NCBI GenBank assembly: GCA_013139905.1
Contig: WSZW01000113.1
Location: 1-19,925, forward strand
DNA length: 19,925 nucleotides
Reading direction: 5' to 3'
From: an archaeon
GTDB taxonomy: Archaea > EX4484-52 > B79-G9
Shown here piece after piece: positions 14,212-19,925 of the stretch. A program made the position numbers and the translations under genes. The notes below the pieces were generated by a model. That model saw nothing but the letters and a program-made list of their open reading frames with translations, did not search any database and had not been told where the DNA came from. How positions within the stretch are numbered: the first letter of the stretch is position 1; the number at the start of each line of letters is the position of its first letter.

Positions 14212-16845
14212 TTAAGTCGCTATTCCATCTTCTACTTGTATAATTGCCACATTAATGCTTGTAGTATTTGACACAGCAGTAGTTTTGAATGGAAAATATT
14301 TAGTAGCTGCACTACTTTTTCTTACTCTTATCAACAAATTAGTATTATTTGCACAAATCACTGTAATCTCTGGAGAGGTTGTCGATGCTGTTCCTTCAGC
14401 TAATTCTGCCGAGGTATCTGAATCATAAATCCAATATCTAGAGCCTACTACAATACCATTTAAAGTGATATCGCAAGTTATTTGGTCAATTGGATACCAA
14501 TTAGCTTTTTGCGCTGCTAATGAAGTAACTGTATCTATAATAAACATTGTCATTGATGTTGATGTACCAGTAGCTGTAAATCTGTATTTAAGTTTGACGC
14601 CTGTTGCTGCTACAACAGATATTCCTGTCCAATTACTTACGGTTCTTGCATCTAACCAAGAGCCATTCCACCCTGAGCCTATATCATATTGAAAATCAAC
14701 TGTTACATTAGTCCATTCATTCACATTCCAACCTGAAACACCTAAGACACTTGTATATGTACCAGGAAATGAAATATGTCCTAATGCAAAATATGACATT
14801 TCAAATTCTATCACATCACCAGAAGTCATATCCAGATATCCATTATTATAAAACAAAGGGTTACCTGCCGTAATAGTAACATAATTTATATCTGCCGATG
14901 GTGGCTTCATATTACAAACAATAAATCCTACTACATCTGACCTGAATCCATCAGTAAATTGATATCCATAACAAGCAGGATATAGTTCTTCAATACCAGT
15001 AGTAGAACCAGGAGTACCCGAACCTGCATGAAGACCTTTTATTATATAATTATCTAATGAATATGCCCTAAAAAACGTTGCATAATCTGCGCCACAATTT
15101 AGAACTTCAATGTCGTTTGCATAAGTTGCTACTCCTTGAAAAGTTTTTGTTTGTCCGTTCTTTTTCCAGCATCTTGCAATACTAATTTTAGAACTTGTAC
15201 CGGATAAAGTTATAAATTCATCAGTAAGCGTTCCAAAATCTATAGGGTCATCAATCAGACCTACACATCTAACTCTTAAATCTATAACATCATCTGTTTG
15301 AATAAACCATCTTCCTGGTAATCCTGCTGATATAATTTCCATTCCAATTATTTCTATATTTTTAGAAAATTCATTTATAGTTATACCAGAAGAAACCCAA
15401 GTCTGTGTAGTATTAGTTTGAGTACCAACTATAAAATTATTTATACTTACATTCTCACTGGTTTGAATTGTAAGAAAAGGATATGTAGTTGAATTAAGAT
15501 TACTTATTGCAACATTATTATTAAATACGACATTTTTACATCTTACTATATTGTATAATGGTCCTCTGATTGAAATGTTAGTCCCTGACCCTGCATTTGA
15601 TGATATACATCCTATTATTGAAACATCTGTACTTGAAGTCATAGCAAAATTACTTAAAGCAGCTCCACATATTGCTAAACAATCCTTTACTTCTGTTCCA
15701 TTAACTAAATCTGTTAAATGAAATGGTTGTGAACTTGCAGCTAAATCTAACGGGTCTACGCATACACAACAATTATGATAAATAGTTTTTGTTCCTGCAA
15801 TAGCAGAACCTATACTTATAGTAGCTCCAACGTTATAACATTTGAATTCATTTGCAGAGGCACATCCAAAAAATGCACTTCCTATATTACATAAGCTAAA
15901 ATTGACTTTGCCTGCACTTGCTGTGCTAAGATTGTATCTATTATATTCGTTAATAGTACCATCGTTATATGTATTGTTTGAAGCATAATTTGTAATATTT
16001 GAAGTTGAAAAATGAATATTAGGTATTCTTACATTACAGCCAGATGGTGGTACAAAACCACCAGTAGTTCCCGTCGCAGTACCCATAGTTAAAGTAGTTG
16101 ATTGAAATATATTTGCAAACGCAAAACCCCCAACTCCATGATGAAATGCTGATAATTGAGATACACCATTAATTACACTATTACCAAATTCTTGATATAT
16201 TCCAGTTTCTTTTATATCTCCAGAAGCATTATTTATATCAGCAGTCCATGACTTTTGTAGATCAGGACCATTATTATCGATTATTTTTCTAACATGAATC
16301 TCGTCAGTATTAGCAAGAGTTCCAGTTAAAAATTTGACTACTAAATAAGTAGAATGTACTTCAACTATACGACCCATTATAGTTCTATCACTTGTTTTGA
16401 AAATCCAGTCATCTACTTCTGGAGTTATACCAGAAGAATTATTGAAGTCTAATCTACGTCCAGTTTCAACTTGAATCATTGGTACTGTATCTACACAAAA
16501 CGAAGAATCATAATAAGTGGCAAGGTTAAATACTTGTGCATTTGTACCGTCTGTTGTTCCAAGGGTATACCATTTGCCATTTACATCTAATTCGCCTTGT
16601 CCATTTACAGTAATAGTTTGCGCATACTCACCAACAAAATTAATCATATTACCAGTGCCAATATTAATACCATCTATAAATAATTTACCATAATTTATTG
16701 TTACTACACCTATCAATATAGATGGCGTTCTATCACATGTTACTGTAGCACCAGAATTGATAGTTAAATTATCACCACTGACCATAGGACCAGCAGTTAT
16801 GCAAGCCTCTAAAGTCATATTAGTTGTACAAGTGTAATTAGCCAT
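14212..16845 (-). CDS. Very large beta-rich (G8-like/parallel beta-helix) tail protein
   Basis: An 877-residue protein. The first 110 residues look like a G8-type or short beta-solenoid start ('NLTINSGATVTCDR', 'GKLFIDGINIGTG', 'ITVNGQGELDVNG'). A distinctive block follows at about 130-225 ('VETGRRLDFNNSSG', 'KTSDRTIMGRIVEVHS', 'FLTGTLANTDEIHVRKI', 'GPDLQKSWTADIN', 'GIYQEFGNS') that I associate with phage structural proteins of unknown role. The centre (about 330-600) is Asn/Cys/Ile-rich, like a parallel beta-helix ('NNVAISNLNS', 'NVSINNFIVG', 'SKNIEIIGMEII'). C-terminal domains look Ig-like or carbohydrate-binding. It probably forms a receptor-binding or side-fibre structure. SD AAAGGAATAATATAA precedes the ATG. 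Confidence 0.8.
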   Translation of the reverse strand: MANYTCTTNMTLEACITAGPMVSGDNLTINSGATVTCDRTPSILIGVVTINYGKLFIDGINIGTGNMINFVGEYAQTITVNGQGELDVNGKWYTLGTTDGTNAQVFNLATYYDSSFCVDTVPMIQVETGRRLDFNNSSGITPEVDDWIFKTSDRTIMGRIVEVHSTYLVVKFLTGTLANTDEIHVRKIIDNNGPDLQKSWTADINNASGDIKETGIYQEFGNSVINGVSQLSAFHHGVGGFAFANIFQSTTLTMGTATGTTGGFVPPSGCNVRIPNIHFSTSNITNYASNNTYNDGTINEYNRYNLSTASAGKVNFSLCNIGSAFFGCASANEFKCYNVGATISIGSAIAGTKTIYHNCCVCVDPLDLAASSQPFHLTDLVNGTEVKDCLAICGAALSNFAMTSSTDVSIIGCISSNAGSGTNISIRGPLYNIVRCKNVVFNNNVAISNLNSTTYPFLTIQTSENVSINNFIVGTQTNTTQTWVSSGITINEFSKNIEIIGMEIISAGLPGRWFIQTDDVIDLRVRCVGLIDDPIDFGTLTDEFITLSGTSSKISIARCWKKNGQTKTFQGVATYANDIEVLNCGADYATFFRAYSLDNYIIKGLHAGSGTPGSTTGIEELYPACYGYQFTDGFRSDVVGFIVCNMKPPSADINYVTITAGNPLFYNNGYLDMTSGDVIEFEMSYFALGHISFPGTYTSVLGVSGWNVNEWTNVTVDFQYDIGSGWNGSWLDARTVSNWTGISVVAATGVKLKYRFTATGTSTSMTMFIIDTVTSLAAQKANWYPIDQITCDITLNGIVVGSRYWIYDSDTSAELAEGTASTTSPEITVICANNTNLLIRVRKSSAATKYFPFKTTAVSNTTSINVAIIQVEDGIAT

Positions 16846-16863
16846 TTATATTATTCCTTTTGC

Positions 16864-17124
16864 TTATAATTCTATTGTAGGATTTAGTTTTTCAAATTGT
16901 TCTAAAGGATACCACTCTATCCAATTGTTATTTCGACCAATAATTTCAGCTTCTACAAAACTTTCTTCGGTTTCTGCAATTTGTTCTACATTAACTTCGA
17001 TAAGTTCACCGTCAACATTATCATATTTAACTATTGTAGAATTATCAGAACGTGAACATGTTATGATCTTTAAATATTCAGCATTACGCGCAGTATTATT
17101 TATATCTATAAAATGTATAGCCAT
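16864..17124 (-). CDS. Hypothetical small protein of the structural operon
   Basis: An 86-residue acidic protein (MAIHFIDINNTARNAEY, ending in FEKLNPTIEL) with mixed strands; 'NNNWIEWYPLEQF' near the end is rich in Trp. The start follows TTGAGGCAAATAA, the same leader as the 17896 gene (CTGAGGCGATAAA), and both proteins begin MA. No family recognised. The 89-base gap on its 5' side holds a weak hairpin (17183-17206) and no gene. Confidence 0.75.
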   Translation of the reverse strand: MAIHFIDINNTARNAEYLKIITCSRSDNSTIVKYDNVDGELIEVNVEQIAETEESFVEAEIIGRNNNWIEWYPLEQFEKLNPTIEL

Positions 17125-17182
17125 TTATTTGCCTCAATTATGTATATATTTCTCCTCACTATATATATGTTTTATGTATTTA

Positions 17183-17206
17183 ACCGACCTATATAAAGAT
17201 ATCGGT
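17183..17206. other. Weak inverted repeat in an intergenic gap
   Basis: ACCGA (17183-17187) and TCGGT (17202-17206) form a 5-bp stem around an AT-rich loop, which contains ATAT/ATAT that could pair further. It sits in the 89-base gap between the metzincin gene and the 86-residue gene. There is no T-run, so it is not a convincing terminator. It could mark an mRNA processing or regulatory site. Confidence 0.25.
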
Positions 17207-17213
17207 AGAAGTA

Positions 17214-17498
17214 TCATTCATATTTTGTACCTCTATAAATACCCCATGGATGCATTACAAATCCATGTTGCATTGTATGTTTAAGACCATTCATATGTCC
17301 ACGCTCATGTTCAAGTCGTAATTTCCAATTAAATATTTTACAAATGATAATTTCACTTGTTGAATGATAACATACGCCTAATGCAAAAATTTTTGGATAT
17401 TTACTAGTTGTTGGCTTTAATAAATATTTAAATCCATGTCTATATATTCGATATTTAAAATACTCAACTGGATTTAAAATTTTTTCTTTATATTTCAT
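17214..17498 (-). CDS. Small metzincin-like zinc metalloprotease
   Basis: A 94-residue protein. Residues 64-74 read HERGHMNGLKH, a complete HExxHxxGxxH zinc site (H64, E65, H68, G71, H74). It is followed eight residues later by 'FVMHP' (M82), which could serve as the Met-turn of metzincins. The N-terminal 60 residues are basic and aromatic, with 'KIFALGVCYHSTSE' as likely strands. Metzincins cleave proteins. At under 100 residues this is far below the usual catalytic domain (about 130-200), so it is a minimal or degenerate member. No signal peptide is seen. It lies within the structural operon, overlapping the 133-residue gene by ATGA, which suits a virion-associated or assembly protease. There is no clear SD. 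Confidence 0.75.
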   Translation of the reverse strand: MKYKEKILNPVEYFKYRIYRHGFKYLLKPTTSKYPKIFALGVCYHSTSEIIICKIFNWKLRLEHERGHMNGLKHTMQHGFVMHPWGIYRGTKYE

Positions 17499-17896
17499 GA
17501 TTTTGGATATGTTAATTTAGCATTTGCAATAACATCAAACCATTCAATTATATCAGCATCAATTACACTTGATTCGCCAATAATAAGTTTACGGACCATT
17601 GATATTTCATCTGCTATTGTATATACATTAGCAATTTTAGATGCAACATTTACATTACGAATTTTTTCTAATTCCTCTGTAGTTGGTGGTTCTGGTTTTG
17701 GAATAGGTGCTATATAATCAATAACTGCCTTTTCCTTTATAGTCATTTCTTTGATATTATCACCATCAACTACCATATACTTCGCTTCACAATTTGGAAC
17801 GAATGTTGGATTAATTATCCACTCATTTTCAGGATAATCTGGGGTATTTACTGATTTTTTATATATTTTTGTTCTTCTATTAAATACGTTTGCCAT
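17495..17896 (-). CDS. Tail-associated protein (tail-fibre assembly-like)
   Basis: A 133-residue protein starting MANVFNRRTKIYKKSVNTPDYPENEW, after TGAGGCGATAAA. The segment 'IKEMTIKEKAVIDYI' (about 47-61) matches the 'vreMt..EKa.id' pattern common to small proteins encoded next to phage tail fibres. A Pro/Glu linker (PIPKPEPPTTEELEK) separates it from a helical C-terminal half ending TYPKS. It likely associates with or assembles the fibre encoded just upstream. The assignment is from pattern and position. Confidence 0.7.
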   Translation of the reverse strand: MANVFNRRTKIYKKSVNTPDYPENEWIINPTFVPNCEAKYMVVDGDNIKEMTIKEKAVIDYIAPIPKPEPPTTEELEKIRNVNVASKIANVYTIADEISMVRKLIIGESSVIDADIIEWFDVIANAKLTYPKS

Positions 17897-17905
17897 TTTA
17901 TCGCC

Positions 17906-18016
17906 TCAGTTTATAAATATTGATTGTGCTCGTCTTGGTGATGAATATCTAATAATTACCGTCTTTAATGATTATTTCACCAGTTGTCCAAGGACTGTCA
18001 ACTATTTAAAAATCAT
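17906..18016 (-). pseudogene. Remnant of a ~36-residue gene broken by two frameshifts
   Basis: An ATG at 18016-18014 overlaps the stop of the tail-fibre gene (ATGA), like functional junctions here, but hits TAG after MIFK. Another frame (18005-17949) then reads 'IVDSPWTTGEIIIKDGNY', and a third stretch (17950-17906), in the same frame as the ATG, reads 'RYSSPRRAQSIFIN' and a stop. Joined, these look like one small protein with two compensating single-base shifts. Insertion of TA at 17949-17951 would restore 'NYYRYSS'. Either the gene is decaying, or the raw sequence has indels (one break lies at a T5/A3 run), or recoding occurs. Confidence 0.45.
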
Positions 18017-19925
18017 GCCCTCGTATATTCTAACATAATTCCAATTAATTCACCATCACCACTTAAATTGTCACTAGCAACATCTCTTGATAATTCTATT
18101 ACCACTAAATCATCTGCTGCTATATTAGCAGGATCAATTGTTGCAGATGCAATCATTATATCGGTTAGTAATTCTGTAGTATTTAAACTGTGAGAAATAT
18201 TAATACCTGTATCTACGGTAACTGCTTCATCGAATGGTTCGCTATTTGCAAGTCCAATTGTCAATATATTATATTGTAATGTAACGGCTCCACTTGGAGT
18301 TGTTGATACTTTTGAATATGCAGTAACTACTATATTACCACCATTATAATCAGGCATTGGAACTCGCCATATAGCATGTTCACTTGTTGTGTCATCAAAT
18401 GTTAAATACGAAGTACCAGCATATATTGTAACTCCAGCATCTTCTACTAATCCAGCGGGATTAGTAATAGGTAAATATGCGGCTTCAGATGATAAAAACA
18501 TATTTACCGTTGAACTTCCGCCAAGAACTGAATTAAGTTGTGATATAGTAACTTCTTTTAATATATTTGAATCTGCACTATCAATTAATGCTATTGAGTC
18601 AGCTCCAATTGGTGTGCTCTTTGCAGTTGCTGCAACAATTGTTGAAGAAATATTATCTGCATCAGTAACATCCGCATCGTCCTCTACATTGATCATAGAA
18701 AGTACTTGCGCCTTTGTAAGTTCTTCAACTACACCGTCAGCTCCAGATACTCGTCCTAATATACGTTCATCATTTACAATATTTTGAATTTTTGAATAAG
18801 TTACAACATCATTTGCAATTGTAAGTTCTCCACTTCCAGTTACATCACCAGTATGTGTCGCATTGGTTACTTTAGCAAGGTTAGTATTGATATCTGTTAT
18901 CATTAATTCTATCTTATCTCTAATAGCATTTTTTGTCGCAGCATCAAGATTAGTATCCCAAGTTGACTCATTGTATGTAGTATCATCTGCAGGATCATCT
19001 CCTGTATTAGTACCTGAAGTATTATTTACGATTGTTTGCTCAGCTGAAGTTAAATGATAATATTCATTAGCAGTACCACCTTGAATGCCACCAGTGTCAT
19101 TGTGATTTGGTACACCTGATGCGGTAAATTCTATATCTTGAGTTATTTCAATTGAAACTATAGTCCCATCTTGTTTATGAATAATCTTAGCTATTAGTTC
19201 ACCCATATGTTCCAAATACGAAGGAATTGAAGTTGGAGGAGTTGCAGCCTGTGCAACTGAAAGAGTTCCATTTACGGTTCCGTATATTATATACCAATGA
19301 CTATCGGAAGTAATATATACCCATTGAGTTCCATAATTTTGAGCGCCAAGCAAAGCTATTACATCTGCTCCACTATTATAGTGTGTAGTATCAACTGCAG
19401 TAGCGGTAGCATTATCAGTAATCCATGAAGCTACTCCATAATGAGTATATACCCATGTATCTGCTATACTTGAATCGAGCGCATTTGTAGTTAATCTATT
19501 ATGTCCAAGGAACCATACACCATCTGTTACAGCAAGATTAAGTGTACCAGTTTCAGATATAATTGCACCAGAAGAATATGTAAAACCATCTCTCTCAACT
19601 AATCTCTCATGTTCATTTCTAGCCAAATTTGGCAAATGAACTCCAGCATTTAATATATGTAATGTAGAACCATTTTTATACACCCTACCAATAATAAAAT
19701 GTCTATTTAGTTCAATTGATGCTCTATTAGTAGTTGCTACAATTTGAGGGGTTCCTACATTATAATCTAAATAAATATAATTAATATTATTCCCAGTTAA
19801 AATTATATTTTGCACTCCAGTAAAATCAAATGATAATGAAGGTCCAATTTCTGAATCTGTTGACTTAACAATTCCCGTACCAGCAGCAACATCAAGTTCA
19901 ATAGCAGATCTTGAATTATCTAATT
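18013..19925 (-). CDS. Tail-fibre-like structural protein (5' end outside window)
   Basis: At least 637 residues. The GTG at 19815 is not the start: the frame remains open to the window edge and encodes 'AIELDVAAGTGIVKSTDSE', a common motif of this class. Features: an N-terminal beta region ('NYIYLDYNVGTPQIV'), 'VWFLGHNRLTT', a mid-region fibre repeat module 'TANEYYHLTSAEQTIV', the 'GRVSGADGVVEELTKAQVLSMI' stretch, broken as GRVSGADGVVEEL / TKAQVLSMINVEDDADV, and a C-terminal beta domain ending GIMLEYTRA. These short phage-fibre motifs (GTANEYYHLTs, GVVEELTkaQVL) are typical of trimeric tail fibres of tailed phages. It probably mediates host attachment. Confidence 0.85.
   Translation of the reverse strand, partial: LDNSRSAIELDVAAGTGIVKSTDSEIGPSLSFDFTGVQNIILTGNNINYIYLDYNVGTPQIVATTNRASIELNRHFIIGRVYKNGSTLHILNAGVHLPNLARNEHERLVERDGFTYSSGAIISETGTLNLAVTDGVWFLGHNRLTTNALDSSIADTWVYTHYGVASWITDNATATAVDTTHYNSGADVIALLGAQNYGTQWVYITSDSHWYIIYGTVNGTLSVAQAATPPTSIPSYLEHMGELIAKIIHKQDGTIVSIEITQDIEFTASGVPNHNDTGGIQGGTANEYYHLTSAEQTIVNNTSGTNTGDDPADDTTYNESTWDTNLDAATKNAIRDKIELMITDINTNLAKVTNATHTGDVTGSGELTIANDVVTYSKIQNIVNDERILGRVSGADGVVEELTKAQVLSMINVEDDADVTDADNISSTIVAATAKSTPIGADSIALIDSADSNILKEVTISQLNSVLGGSSTVNMFLSSEAAYLPITNPAGLVEDAGVTIYAGTSYLTFDDTTSEHAIWRVPMPDYNGGNIVVTAYSKVSTTPSGAVTLQYNILTIGLANSEPFDEAVTVDTGINISHSLNTTELLTDIMIASATIDPANIAADDLVVIELSRDVASDNLSGDGELIGIMLEYTRA

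Noticed and set aside
17979..18003. TTGACA followed 18-19 bases later by AATAAT on the minus strand, resembling a sigma70 promoter
   Set aside because: The TTGACA lies within the peptide-coding remnant VDSPWTT, and AT-rich DNA gives many such matches; spacing is off. Not supported without expression data.
19813..19815. GTG as the start of the tail-fibre gene
   Set aside because: The frame remains open and motif-rich (VAAGTGIVK) upstream to the window edge, so the gene is truncated by the window.
1..19925. Alternative genetic code (TAG or TGA recoded)
   Set aside because: TAA, TAG and TGA all end genes at tight junctions, and no long gene contains an internal TAG or TGA.

Overview
The window is an AT-rich segment of a tailed double-stranded DNA virus (Caudoviricetes-like). 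The genes are tightly packed and often overlap by 1-4 bases, most have a Shine-Dalgarno sequence, and there are no rRNA, tRNA or CRISPR features. Two gene blocks face each other. Positions 1-10111 (+ strand) hold small early genes and a replication/nucleic-acid module. Positions 10084-19925 (- strand) hold mostly long, beta-rich virion or tail genes. I cannot name the host. SD-led genes fit bacteria, but an archaeal host is not excluded, because the polymerase, probable primase, ERCC4 nuclease and ATP ligase are of archaeal/eukaryal type.

Left block, in order: the C-terminus of a probable primase; a FYVE/RING-like zinc protein; two small proteins, one with four Cys; a three-helix membrane protein; a family B DNA polymerase; a DHH phosphoesterase; three unrecognised proteins; a Cas4/RecB-like PD-(D/E)XK nuclease with Fe-S-type cysteines; a conserved-looking phage protein; two small membrane proteins; a 52-residue gene; a further small phage protein; a SLOG-family protein; an ATP-dependent DNA ligase; two small proteins; and a mannose-6-phosphate-isomerase-type cupin. 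Stop, SD and start are repeatedly compressed into one string, GGAATAAATATG. The polymerase carries the same string with ATT instead of ATG, followed by a perfect 7-bp hairpin. This points to an AUU-initiated, possibly autoregulated polymerase of about 747 residues.

Right block, read from high to low coordinates: a tail-fibre-like gene cut by the window end; a small broken reading frame; a tail-associated protein; a 94-residue protein with a full metzincin motif (HExxHxxGxxH plus a Met-turn-like Met); a small unknown; three large structural proteins (877, 559 and 447 residues); two small structural-type proteins; and an ERCC4/XPF-family nuclease that overlaps the cupin tail to tail.

The likely division of labour is that the left block copies, processes and seals viral DNA while the right block builds the tail and host-contact structures. 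The most interesting points are the AUU start plus hairpin on the polymerase, the clamp-binding-like C-terminus of the polymerase, the miniature metzincin, the twice-frameshifted small gene at 17906-18016, and the ERCC4 nuclease lying in frame behind a structural gene with a single TGA between them.
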